64,000 nucleotides of DNA, taken from contig NZ_JAKZKV010000002.1 of the NCBI RefSeq assembly GCF_022808675.1, positions 1 through 64,000 of the forward strand, in the 5' to 3' direction. Position numbers and translations under genes: made by a program. Origin of the DNA: Parabacteroides sp. FAFU027. Its GTDB lineage: Bacteria; Bacteroidota; Bacteroidia; Bacteroidales; UBA7332. The notes beneath the pieces were generated by a model. It ran no database searches and was not told the origin of the DNA. It was given only the letters and a program-made list of their open reading frames with translations. The number at the start of each line of letters is the position of its first letter. The stretch's first letter is position 1. Positions 45,794-54,297 of this stretch are shown here, piece by piece.

Positions 45794-45940
45794 AATACGG
45801 TTTCTTTATATGATTAATGAATGATTAAATTCACAGGCTCTTAAGCGAATGGTAAAACACCCGTGCTTAGGCAGAAGTAATTTTACACTCTCAAACACAA
45901 ATGTAACAATATTATTCTCACATCCGGCTAAATAATAAAA

Positions 45941-45974
45941 AAAAGGCACAACAGACGAATCCGTTGCACCTTTT
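45941..45974 (-). terminator. Intrinsic terminator of exuT
   Basis: On the minus-strand RNA, AAAAGG-UG-CAAC pairs with GUUG-UG-CCUUUU, a 12-bp stem including two G-U pairs, followed by further U residues. It lies 26 bp past the stop codon. Confidence 0.8.
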
Positions 45975-45999
45975 CAAAAAACAATATATTTGTGGTCGA

Positions 46000-47439
46000 T
46001 TACAAATCCGTGATAGGTTTGTGTTTAGGCACTAACAGTTTGATCACTGTCCAAGCAATGAGGTATGCAAATCCGCAAAGACCAAACATGATCGCGTAAG
46101 CATTTTGCACATGCGACTGAACTACCGCTGTTGCAGCATCGCCAACCAGGTTTTGAGCAGTAGCTGCAGCTTCTCCGAGACCTTTGTGATAGTCAGTCAG
46201 ACGACCTGCAAGCTGCTGAACCAATACACCTCCGATACCACCGGCAAGGCCACCGATGCCGGTTACAGATGCTACCACTTTCTTAGGGAACATATCCGAA
46301 ACGGTAGTAAACAGATTTGCAGAAAACGCCTGGTGAGCTGCTGCTCCGATACAGATTACGATCAATGCATAGATATAAGCATTGTCGCCGAAACGGGCTG
46401 TACTACCAAGATATGGTGTAGCCAACAGGAACACAGGCAATACTGCGATGATGAACATCGCCAGCAAACGTGCTTTATAAGGCTCCATGCCTTTGTTCAT
46501 GAATACCATCGGGAAACCTCCTCCGGATACACTACCAACGATGGCAACACCATAGACAATGAACAGAGGAATCATGATCGCATGGCCTTCCATATTGAAC
46601 TGCTGTTTCATGAAGTCAGGCAACCAGAACAACAGGAACCACCAGATTCCGTCAGTCAGGAATTTACCCATGAAAAATGCCCAGGTCTGACGGTAACCTA
46701 ATACTTTATACCATTTTACTTTTGAAGCCTGATCTTCCTCTGCAGGATTATCACATACTTCATCGTCAGAGTGGATATAATCATACTCCTCTTTTGACAA
46801 ACGTTTTTGTTTGCCCGGAGAAGAATATAAAGCGAACCAGAAGAACAACCAAAGGAAACCTACAACACCTGTGATAATGTAAGCCATTTTCCAGCCTGCG
46901 ATAGCTCCGTCAAACCAGGTTGCATAAGCGATCGCCGGTACTACAAGCGAAGCAATCATAGCTCCGACGTTAGATCCCGAATTGAAAATACCGGTAGCCA
47001 ACGCACGTTCTTTTTTAGGAAACCATTCAGCTACGGTTTTGATAGATGCAGGGAAGTTACCAGCTTCACCAATACCGAACAATGAACGGATTATAGCATG
47101 CATATATGCCATACTGCCGGCAAATGCATTTAATATACCAAATACAGACCAGATGATTAATGAAAGTGCTAATCCGAGTTTGGTACCGATTTTATCGATG
47201 ATAAAGCCCGCCAGAAAAGTAACCAGGGCATAAAAAAAAGTAAACCAGGAAGTCACTAACGCAAAGTCCGTATTTGACCATCCCAGTCCACCTTCAGAAA
47301 CGGGTGAAGAGAAAAGTGGCTTCAGATAACCGATCACCTGACGGTCCATGTAGTTGATCGTTGTTGCAAAAAACAACAGCGCTACGATGGTCCAACGGTA
47401 ACCTTTTACTTTCTCGGCTACTTGATTTGTTGTACTCAT
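46000..47439 (-). CDS. exuT: Hexuronate transporter, major facilitator superfamily
   Basis: 479 residues with 12 predicted membrane helices and a longer central loop (about 210-245) rich in charged residues. N-terminal stretch RWTIVALLFFATTINYMDRQVIGYLKP and the second-loop motif GFIIDKIGTKLGLALS are typical for the anion:cation symporter subgroup that includes ExuT. It lies in the same strand and order as eda and kdgK, so uptake of galacturonate (or glucuronate) by proton symport across the inner membrane is the likely role. The exact sugar acid cannot be told from sequence. Confidence 0.85.
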   Translation of the reverse strand: MSTTNQVAEKVKGYRWTIVALLFFATTINYMDRQVIGYLKPLFSSPVSEGGLGWSNTDFALVTSWFTFFYALVTFLAGFIIDKIGTKLGLALSLIIWSVFGILNAFAGSMAYMHAIIRSLFGIGEAGNFPASIKTVAEWFPKKERALATGIFNSGSNVGAMIASLVVPAIAYATWFDGAIAGWKMAYIITGVVGFLWLFFWFALYSSPGKQKRLSKEEYDYIHSDDEVCDNPAEEDQASKVKWYKVLGYRQTWAFFMGKFLTDGIWWFLLFWLPDFMKQQFNMEGHAIMIPLFIVYGVAIVGSVSGGGFPMVFMNKGMEPYKARLLAMFIIAVLPVFLLATPYLGSTARFGDNAYIYALIVICIGAAAHQAFSANLFTTVSDMFPKKVVASVTGIGGLAGGIGGVLVQQLAGRLTDYHKGLGEAAATAQNLVGDAATAVVQSHVQNAYAIMFGLCGFAYLIAWTVIKLLVPKHKPITDL

Positions 47440-47532
47440 TGTATTTTGATTTTAATGTGTTTTCTAATTTTCGAGAGAAAGAGATAAAAATCTCCTCCCC
47501 CGCTCTTCACAGGGCAGAGGAGGAATCTAACA

Positions 47533-48201
47533 TCACTTTCTAACTTTATTTATTATGGCAAATGCATTTCTACATTTCTCTGTTATAGCAGCCCAGTTCT
47601 GAGCTTTAATTTCTTCTGCAGGAAACAGGTTAGAACCCATACCTACACAGGTAACACCTGCATCAAACCAACCTTTGAGGTTAGCTTCTTCCGGTTTAAC
47701 ACCGCCGGTTACCATCAACAAGCTCCATGGCATTGGCGCTTTAAGTCCTTTCACGAATGCAGGACCAACTACGTCACCAGGGAATACTTTGCAAAGGTCA
47801 CAGCCCAATTCCTGAGCGAAACCTACTTCTGATACAGAACCACAACCCGGAGTATAAGGAACCAGGCGACGGTTACATACTTTTGCGATTTCAGGGTTGA
47901 ACAACGGACCCACTACGAAGTTTGCACCCAACTGAAGGTACAATGCAGCAGTAGCAGGATCAACGATTGAACCGATACCCATCACCATTTCGGGACACTC
48001 TACAGCAGCCCATTTTACCAACTCACCGAAGATTTCGTGTGCGAAATCACCGCGGTTAGTGAATTCGAAAGCGCGAACACCGCCTTCGTAACATGCTTTT
48101 ACTACTTGTTTTGCCACTTCCACATCTTTGTGGTAGAACACAGGCACCATACCGGTCTGTGACATGGCTGTTATTGTTTGGATTTTAGTGAATCTTGCCA
48201 T
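47533..48201 (-). CDS. eda: 2-keto-3-deoxy-6-phosphogluconate aldolase
   Basis: 222 residues from ATG 48201 (start MARFTKIQ, preferred over the ATG 18 bp upstream). An alpha/beta barrel with FEFTNRGD (Glu at the place of the general-base Glu45) and CKVFPG holding the Schiff-base Lys. It splits KDPG into pyruvate and glyceraldehyde-3-phosphate, the last step of uronate breakdown. It sits between kdgK and exuT on the same strand; the 281-bp gap to kdgK is filled with dispersed GC-rich palindromes. Confidence 0.9.
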   Translation of the reverse strand: MARFTKIQTITAMSQTGMVPVFYHKDVEVAKQVVKACYEGGVRAFEFTNRGDFAHEIFGELVKWAAVECPEMVMGIGSIVDPATAALYLQLGANFVVGPLFNPEIAKVCNRRLVPYTPGCGSVSEVGFAQELGCDLCKVFPGDVVGPAFVKGLKAPMPWSLLMVTGGVKPEEANLKGWFDAGVTCVGMGSNLFPAEEIKAQNWAAITEKCRNAFAIINKVRK

Positions 48202-48482
48202 AATAATAGACCTCTCCACCCCTCCAAAGGAGGGGCTTTCAGGAGGGTTAGTTTTAATATTGTTAATCTATTTTGATTTCACCCCTATATCCCCTAAAGG
48301 GGACTTTGCCTTCTGCGATCAATTGGAGTTTAACAAGAACCCTCGAAATTACCAATTGCTTCTACCGCAAAAGCCCCCTTCAGGGGGTTGGGGGTAATGA
48401 AAGTTGAGAAAAAGTATTCTCTAAATATACCGTACACCACCAAAAGCCTCCCCTTTGGGGAGGTTTGGAGGGGGCTCTTTTT
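48202..48482. repeat. GC-rich palindromic repeats between kdgK and eda
   Basis: Contains CCTCCAAAGGAGG near 48210-48222, CCCCTAAAGGGG near 48291-48302 and CCCCCTTCAGGGGG near 48365-48378, flanked by related sequence; an inverted relative of this element lies at 43626-43757. The stem CCTCCCC/GGGGAGG at 48447-48463 is 20 bp past the kdgK stop and acts as a likely terminator. No gene is seen. Confidence 0.6.
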
Positions 48483-49523
48483 TTATCTTGATACTCGTCC
48501 TGAAGCGTCACCGCCCATCAGCTTCTCAACCTCTTCAACAGTTACGAGGTTAAAGTCACCGTAGATAGTGTGTTTCAGGCAAGATGCTGCAACTGCAAAT
48601 TCAAGCGCTTTCTGATCATCAGTTGTGTAAGTCAGCAAACCGTAGATCAAACCACCCATGAATGAATCACCACCACCTACGCGGTCAACGATGTGAGTGA
48701 TATCGTAGTCTTTTGATACTTTCAAAGAACCGTCAGAATACAAACAGCCTCTCCATGTATTGTGGTTAGCGTTGATAGAACCGCGAAGAGTCACGATTAC
48801 TTTCTTAGCGCGTGGGAAACGTTTCATCAACTGAGTACATACTGATTCGAATTCAGCAGCATTCACTTCGCCACCGGTGTGGTGAGAATCGAAACCTTCC
48901 GGTTTGATACCGAATACCATTTCAGCATCTTCTTCGTTACCCAGGATTACGTCACAACCTTCTACCAAAGCAGGCATTACCTCAGCAGCAGTTTTACCGT
49001 ATTTCCAAAGGTTTTTACGGAAGTTAAGGTCAGTAGAAACCGGCACGCCCAATTCGTTAGCTGTTTTGATAGCTTCCAGACAAGCGTCAGCAGCACCCTG
49101 AGAAAGAGCAGGAGTGATACCGGTCCAGTGGAACCAGTCAGCGCCTTTCAACACCTCTTTCCAGTCGATCATACCGGGTTTGATGTCAGCGATTGAAGAG
49201 TTGGCACGGTCATAAACCACTTTACTTGCACGTGCTACAGCACCTGTTTCAAGGAAGTAGATACCCAAACGATCGCCACCGTAAATTACGTTGTTTGTGT
49301 TAACGCCATATTTGTGAAGGCTTGACAAACATGCTTTAGCGATATCATTTTTAGGTAAACGGGTTACGAACTCAGCGTTCATTCCGTAGTTAGCCAAAGA
49401 TACTGCTACGTTAGCTTCACCACCACCATAAGTTGCAGTGAACTCAGTAGACTGAATAAAACGCTGATAGCCCGGAGTGGCCAGACGGAGCATGATTTCT
49501 CCAAAAGTTACAACCTTTTTCAT
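48483..49523 (-). CDS. kdgK: 2-keto-3-deoxygluconate kinase (PfkB family)
   Basis: 346 residues, a ribokinase-fold sugar kinase. N-terminal GEIMLRL and GGGEANVAVSLA, and the C-terminal PfkB signature DRVGGGDSFMGGLIYG with its catalytic Asp. It phosphorylates KDG to KDPG with ATP, directly upstream of Eda in the pathway. A promoter can be made out on the minus strand (TATCTTTG at 49653-49646), overlapped upstream by a 22-bp hyphenated palindrome (49669-49690), so it probably starts the kdgK-eda-exuT transcription unit. Confidence 0.92.
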   Translation of the reverse strand: MKKVVTFGEIMLRLATPGYQRFIQSTEFTATYGGGEANVAVSLANYGMNAEFVTRLPKNDIAKACLSSLHKYGVNTNNVIYGGDRLGIYFLETGAVARASKVVYDRANSSIADIKPGMIDWKEVLKGADWFHWTGITPALSQGAADACLEAIKTANELGVPVSTDLNFRKNLWKYGKTAAEVMPALVEGCDVILGNEEDAEMVFGIKPEGFDSHHTGGEVNAAEFESVCTQLMKRFPRAKKVIVTLRGSINANHNTWRGCLYSDGSLKVSKDYDITHIVDRVGGGDSFMGGLIYGLLTYTTDDQKALEFAVAASCLKHTIYGDFNLVTVEEVEKLMGGDASGRVSR

Positions 49524-49645
49524 TTGAAATAATTTTGTTATTCGTGTAAATAGCGGAACCAGAACCGGAAGATCTTTATATTAACCGGCTACTGACCGAC
49601 CGCTTATTTATAGGTTAAATAATTAATATCCTTATTATTGGGGTG

Positions 49646-49690
49646 CAAAGATATAAGTTTATCCTGAATTTGCGCAACCGATTGCACAAA
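49646..49690 (-). promoter_or_regulatory. kdgK promoter with palindromic operator
   Basis: Minus strand: TATCTTTG (49653 to 49646) fits the TAnnTTTG -7 element, with GTTG about 20 bp upstream as a -33 box. TTTGCGCAA (49669-49677) and TTGCACAAA (49682-49690), around CCGA, form a 9-bp inverted repeat with one mismatch over the -33 box, a plausible site for the LacI regulator at 51480. Confidence 0.5.
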
Positions 49691-49744
49691 AAATTTCAAC
49701 GTCTCTCTGTATGTCATTCGGAACACCCTTACGAATGCGGAGAA

Positions 49745-49777
49745 AAACCTAACAGGTTTTAAAAACCTGTTAGGTTT
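49745..49777 (-). terminator. Perfect 16-bp palindrome after uxaC (recurring family)
   Basis: AAACCTAACAGGTTTT, one A, and the exact reverse complement; identical arms to 13040-13072. It lies 33 bp past the uxaC stop codon, between uxaC and kdgK, where it could end uxaC transcription. Confidence 0.65.
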
Positions 49778-49810
49778 AGCCTCTTAGAGCGAATCCAGCA
49801 AAAGAGGAAA

Positions 49811-51217
49811 TTAGAACTGGAAGAAGTTTTTAGCGTTGTTGTAGCTGATATCTTCTACCATTTTGCCCATGAATTCGATTTCACTTGCAGGAAGAGCACC
49901 ACGCTCCACATCTTTACCGATCAGGTTACACAAGATGCGACGGAAATACTCGTGACGAGGATAAGAAAGGAAGCTGCGTGAGTCGGTCAACATACCTACG
50001 AAGCGGCTCAGCAGACCCAACACAGACAAGCTGTTCATCTGGTTGATCATACCTACTTCCTGATCAAGGAACCACCAGCCTGATCCGAATTGGATTTTTC
50101 CGGCTACACTACCATCCTGGAAGTTACCGATCATAGTAGTGATCAGGTCGTTATCGCGTGGGTTCAGGTTGTAAAGGATCGTTTTTGCCAACTGATTGTT
50201 GGTATCCAGACGGTTCAGGAATTTAGACATTGATTTAGCAACGGTAAAGTCACCGATTGAGTCGAAACCTGTATCCGGTCCGAGATTTTTGAACAGACGT
50301 GAGTTGTTGTTACGGATAGCGCCGTAGTGGAACTGCTGAGTCCATCCTTTTTCACAATCCATCACTGCAAATTCAACCATCATTGCTGATTTAAATTTCA
50401 GGATTTCTTCGTGAGTCAGCTCTTTGCCGCCATATACTTTATTAAAGATAACATCGATTTCAGCCTGAGTATAATCTTCAGCATAGAACTCTTCGATACC
50501 GTGGTCGCTCAATTTACAACCCACTTCAGCGAAGAAGTCGTGACGTTTGCGCAACGCATCGATTACATCAGAATATTTAGAGATAGAAACGCCTGATACT
50601 TCAGACAATTTCTCGATATAAGCACGGAATTCAGCAGGAACCTCAACAGCCATCGCTTTATCAGGACGCCATGTTGGCAACACTTTCACTTCGAAACCTT
50701 CGTTTTTCAACGCGATGTGGTATTCCAATGAATCAATCGGATCATCAGTAGTACATACCGCTTCCACATTGTAATGCTTCATCAAACCGCGTGCAGAATA
50801 TTCAGGAGTACGCAATTTAGCGGTACACACATCGAAAATTTCTTTTGCAGCCTCCGGTTTCAGGATTTTATCCACACCGAACCCTGTTTTCAATTCCAGG
50901 TGAGTCCAGTGATAAAGCGGGTTACGCATGGTGTAAGGCACTGTTTCAGCCCATTTCTCGAATTTCTCCCAATCAGAAGTATCTTTTCCGGTACAGAAAC
51001 GCTCATCCACACCGTTGGTACGCATTGCACGCCATTTGTAGTGGTCACCTTCCAACCAGATCTGACCGAGGTTGTCAAACTTGCGGTCTTTAGCGATAAA
51101 TTCGGGATTCAGGTGACAGTGATAGTCGATAATCGGCATCTTAGCCGCGTGCTCATGATACAGCTTTTGGGCTGTTTCGTTTTCGAGAAGAAAGTTCTCG
51201 TCCATGAATTTTTTCAT
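49811..51217 (-). CDS. uxaC: Glucuronate/galacturonate isomerase
   Basis: 468 residues, the usual length. The amidohydrolase-like barrel shows DYHCHLNP near the N-terminus (metal-binding His pair), TTDDPIDSLEYH, and GSGWWFLDQ and SFLSYPRHEYFRR towards the C-terminus, all family signatures. It converts galacturonate to tagaturonate (and glucuronate to fructuronate), the first cytoplasmic step. It is divergent from the LacI regulator across a 262-bp region with operator-like repeats. Confidence is high. Confidence 0.96.
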   Translation of the reverse strand: MKKFMDENFLLENETAQKLYHEHAAKMPIIDYHCHLNPEFIAKDRKFDNLGQIWLEGDHYKWRAMRTNGVDERFCTGKDTSDWEKFEKWAETVPYTMRNPLYHWTHLELKTGFGVDKILKPEAAKEIFDVCTAKLRTPEYSARGLMKHYNVEAVCTTDDPIDSLEYHIALKNEGFEVKVLPTWRPDKAMAVEVPAEFRAYIEKLSEVSGVSISKYSDVIDALRKRHDFFAEVGCKLSDHGIEEFYAEDYTQAEIDVIFNKVYGGKELTHEEILKFKSAMMVEFAVMDCEKGWTQQFHYGAIRNNNSRLFKNLGPDTGFDSIGDFTVAKSMSKFLNRLDTNNQLAKTILYNLNPRDNDLITTMIGNFQDGSVAGKIQFGSGWWFLDQEVGMINQMNSLSVLGLLSRFVGMLTDSRSFLSYPRHEYFRRILCNLIGKDVERGALPASEIEFMGKMVEDISYNNAKNFFQF

Positions 51218-51479
51218 TGCGCAATAAAATTAGATTATATGGTAAAATGAAAGTTAGTTTAAAACCCGTCAAGCTTACAAATCGTAAGCACTTATGCGAT
51301 AAAACATACATAGCTAATATACAGTCATTTACACAAACACACAAGCCTGTGTAAAATTAGTGTGTCCGCGCACAAAAGTACAAAAATATTTTGACACACA
51401 AAATCTTTTAGTAATTTTGCACCGTATCTTTCAATTAGTAATTTTGTGGTCGCACACACGAGGTATTTGTAAGTATCAG
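51218..51479. promoter_or_regulatory. uxaC/LacI divergent control region
   Basis: For the plus strand, TTTG (51390-51393) and TAATTTTG (51412-51419) make a promoter with an 18-bp spacer; TTAGTAATTTTG is repeated 27 bp later (51435-51446). GTG/CAC-rich inverted repeats include TTTACACA/TGTGTAAA (51328-51355), TGTGTCCGCGCACA (51361-51374) and TGTGGTCGCACA (51445-51456). The last lies over the second TAATTTTG, suggesting autoregulation by the LacI-type protein. Confidence 0.5.
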
Positions 51480-52544
51480 ATGAATAAATCTACCGATAAA
51501 ATAAGAATTGTGGACATTGCCCGTCTGGCAGGCGTGTCAGCAGGAACAGTGGACAGGGTACTGCACAACCGGGGAAGCGTATCAGAAGAGAGCCGCATCA
51601 AGATTGAGAACGCGCTCAAGACGATGAACTACCGCCCCAACGTATATGCCTCAGTACTGGCGCTGAAGAAGAAGTTTCAGTTCGTGTGCATTTTACCTAT
51701 ATATAATGAAGGGGATTATTGGGAAAAAGTGGAAGAGGGTATCCAGAGAGCGGCAGACGAATTTGCCCCGCTGAATGTCTCGATGCGCTACATCTACTTT
51801 AACCAGTATGATGTCTACTCCTGCCGGTTGGCTTTTGAGAAAGTAATGCAATCAGAACCCGATGCGGTACTTTTCCCTCCTTTCTTTAAAGAGGAGTCAA
51901 AAATATTCGCCGAAGGTCTATCAGAAAAAAGTATTCCGTTTGTGTTGCTCGATTCTTTGATTACAAAACCGGAGCCTCTCGCCTACTTTGGACAGGATTC
52001 GTTTCAAAGCGGATTGATTGCGGCTAAATTACTGATGCTATCCATGCAACAGGATTCGACCATCGCCCTGTTTCATACTTACCGGATCGGAAATCTGGGT
52101 TCTAACCAGACATTGGAACGCAAAAAAGGCTTCCTGCATTACCTGAACAACCATTTTCCCGAGTGCAATACGACCACAGTGGAGCTCAATGCCGTCAACC
52201 CCGAACAGAACCGACTGGCGATAAAGAGCTTGCTGGAAAGCAACCCCAACATCAAAGGGGCCGTTATCTTTAACTCGCTGACCTATATGGTAGCTGGGTA
52301 TCTGGAAGATTTCGGACGGACAGACATACAAGTGATCGGTTATGACCTGCTCGACCGAAATGTGGAGTTCCTCAAAAAAGGGGTGGTTAACTACCTGATC
52401 GCCCAACGCCCTGAAGTACAGGGTTACAACGGTGTGAAAGCGCTGTGCGATTTTCTGGTATTTAAGCAACTGGTCAAACAGATCAATTATATGCCGATTG
52501 ATATCCTGACCGGAGAAAATATTAATTATTATACCTCTTACTAA
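51480..52544 (+). CDS. LacI-family transcriptional regulator of the uronate genes
   Basis: 354 residues from ATG 51480; the longer GTG-started frame from 51360 adds 40 residues without family character. The helix-turn-helix is IVDIARLAGVSAGTVDRVLH (about 10-29), the rest is a periplasmic-binding-protein fold ending with LTGENINYYTSY. It lies between divergent uxaC and uxaB and likely senses a uronate or KDG-type intermediate. Operator-like repeats lie in its own promoter and before kdgK. Confidence 0.88.
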   Translation: MNKSTDKIRIVDIARLAGVSAGTVDRVLHNRGSVSEESRIKIENALKTMNYRPNVYASVLALKKKFQFVCILPIYNEGDYWEKVEEGIQRAADEFAPLNVSMRYIYFNQYDVYSCRLAFEKVMQSEPDAVLFPPFFKEESKIFAEGLSEKSIPFVLLDSLITKPEPLAYFGQDSFQSGLIAAKLLMLSMQQDSTIALFHTYRIGNLGSNQTLERKKGFLHYLNNHFPECNTTTVELNAVNPEQNRLAIKSLLESNPNIKGAVIFNSLTYMVAGYLEDFGRTDIQVIGYDLLDRNVEFLKKGVVNYLIAQRPEVQGYNGVKALCDFLVFKQLVKQINYMPIDILTGENINYYTSY

Positions 52545-52666
52545 AGAGTAAAAAGGGAGTCAGATGGAGTTATATGGAGTAAACGGAGCGGTAACTCCCA
52601 CCCTCAATCCCTCACTCCTTCAATCCCTAAAAACCTTGACTATTTCACTAACTTAACTATACAAAA

Positions 52667-54103
52667 ATGAAAGCTTTAAACAGACAAAACGTGAGCGCCA
52701 GCCAATATCCTGAGCGCATTATTCAGTTCGGTGAAGGTAACTTCCTCCGCGCATTCGTTGATTGGATCGTATGGAACATGAACAAAAAAGCTGACTTCAA
52801 CAGCAGCATCGTAGTGGTTCAACCCATCGAAAACGGTATGGTAGATATGCTGAACGATCAGGATTGCCTTTACCACCTTAACCTGCAAGGTCTTGACAAA
52901 GGTAAACAAGTGGACAGCATCGAACTGATCGACGTGATCAGCCGTGGTCTAAACCCTTACACTCAGTTTGATGAATACATGAAACTGGCTGAAAATCCTG
53001 AAATGCGTTTTGTTGTTTCTAATACAACTGAAGCGGGTATCGCTTTCGATCCTGCTTGCAAACTGGAGGACGCTCCTGCTAAATCTTACCCTGGCAAACT
53101 GACTCAGTTGCTTTACCACCGTTTCAAAACCTTCAATGGCGCAGCTGACAAAGGTCTTCACATCATCCCATGTGAGTTGATCTTCCACAATGGTACTGAA
53201 TTGAAAAAATGTATCGAGCAATACATCGAATTGTGGAACCTGGGTGCAGACTTCAAAGCATGGTTCGAAACTGCATGTGGTGTTTACTGTACTTTGGTTG
53301 ACCGTATCGTTCCGGGTTACCCAAGAGATACCATCAACGAAATCCTTGAAAAAGTACAGGTTGAAGATAAATTAGTGGTTAAAGCTGAAATCTTCCACTT
53401 GTGGGTAATCGAAGCTCCTGAATCATTAGCAAAAGAATTCCCTGCTGATAAAGCCGGCTTGAACGTATTGTTTGTACCAAGCGAAAAACCTTACCACGAT
53501 CGTAAAGTTACTTTGCTGAATGGCCCTCACACTGTATTGTCACCTGTAGGTTATCTGTCAGGTCTGGATACAGTAAGAGAAATCGTAGAAGACGAAGTAA
53601 CCGGCAAATTCGTACAAAAAGCGATGTTCGAAGAGTTGCTTTCTACCCTTGACCTTCCTGAAAAAGAGTTGGCTGAGTACGGTGAGTCAGTGGTTGAGCG
53701 TTTCCGCAACCCATTCGTAAAACACTTCGTAACCAGCATCATGCTGAACTCATTCCCTAAATTCAAAACCCGCGACCTGCCAGGTTTGAAAATTTATCTG
53801 GAAAGAAAAGGCGAATTGCCGGCAGCGTTGACTTTGGGTCTTGCAGGTATCATTACTTACTACAAAGGTGGCAAACGTGGTGATGTGGAAATCGTTCCTA
53901 ACGACGACAAAGCAATCATCGACCTGTTGGCTGAATTGTGGAAAACCAACGATGTTGCCGCAGTAGCTAAAGGTGTACTGGGCGCTGAGTTCATCTGGGA
54001 CGAAGACCTTAACAAAGTTCCTGGTTTGACTGAGAAAATCACCGGTTACCTGGCTTCTATCCAGGAAAAAGGTATGCTGGAAACAGTAAAAGGAATTATC
54101 TAA
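52667..54103 (+). CDS. uxaB: Tagaturonate reductase (altronate oxidoreductase)
   Basis: 478 residues, polyol/mannitol-dehydrogenase superfamily. FGEGNFLRAFVDWIVW is the nucleotide-binding N-terminus, VVSNTTEAGI is characteristic of UxaB, and KVTLLNGPHT is the conserved catalytic-Lys/Asn region. It reduces tagaturonate to altronate with NADH. It follows the LacI gene on the same strand by 122 bp and precedes uxaA by 194 bp; the gap to uxaA holds palindromes, so uxaA may have additional control. Confidence 0.94.
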   Translation: MKALNRQNVSASQYPERIIQFGEGNFLRAFVDWIVWNMNKKADFNSSIVVVQPIENGMVDMLNDQDCLYHLNLQGLDKGKQVDSIELIDVISRGLNPYTQFDEYMKLAENPEMRFVVSNTTEAGIAFDPACKLEDAPAKSYPGKLTQLLYHRFKTFNGAADKGLHIIPCELIFHNGTELKKCIEQYIELWNLGADFKAWFETACGVYCTLVDRIVPGYPRDTINEILEKVQVEDKLVVKAEIFHLWVIEAPESLAKEFPADKAGLNVLFVPSEKPYHDRKVTLLNGPHTVLSPVGYLSGLDTVREIVEDEVTGKFVQKAMFEELLSTLDLPEKELAEYGESVVERFRNPFVKHFVTSIMLNSFPKFKTRDLPGLKIYLERKGELPAALTLGLAGIITYYKGGKRGDVEIVPNDDKAIIDLLAELWKTNDVAAVAKGVLGAEFIWDEDLNKVPGLTEKITGYLASIQEKGMLETVKGII

Positions 54104-54297
54104 GAAAGCCCCACCCCAGCCCTCCTCCAAAGGGAGGGAGAAAGACCGGGGTTAATGACATACCACAGAGAACCGCAGAGATTTTGCACGGAGAAACACG
54201 GAGTAAAATCCTCTGCGGCTCTTGTAGTATAAGGAGAAGACATCAAGCCAGTCTTGAAAATAGTAAATTGTAAATACTTAAATAGTAAATAAACAAG
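54104..54297. repeat. Repeat-bearing gap between uxaB and uxaA
   Basis: CCCTCCT/AGGGAGGG (about 54120-54138) inside a CCCC...GGGG frame, followed by ACCGCAGAG (54171-54179) and its near-complement CTCTGCGG (54212-54219), a long imperfect inverted repeat. Both resemble other dispersed intergenic elements of the window. No gene. Confidence 0.45.

Noticed and set aside
46105-46701. 198-residue open frame antisense to exuT
   Set aside because: It is a shadow of the transporter gene on the opposite strand, rich in Cys, His and Gln as expected from antisense of hydrophobic codons.
51360-51479. Upstream GTG start for the LacI-type regulator
   Set aside because: The extra 40 residues cover the promoter and operator region; LacI proteins begin just before the helix-turn-helix, as with ATG 51480.
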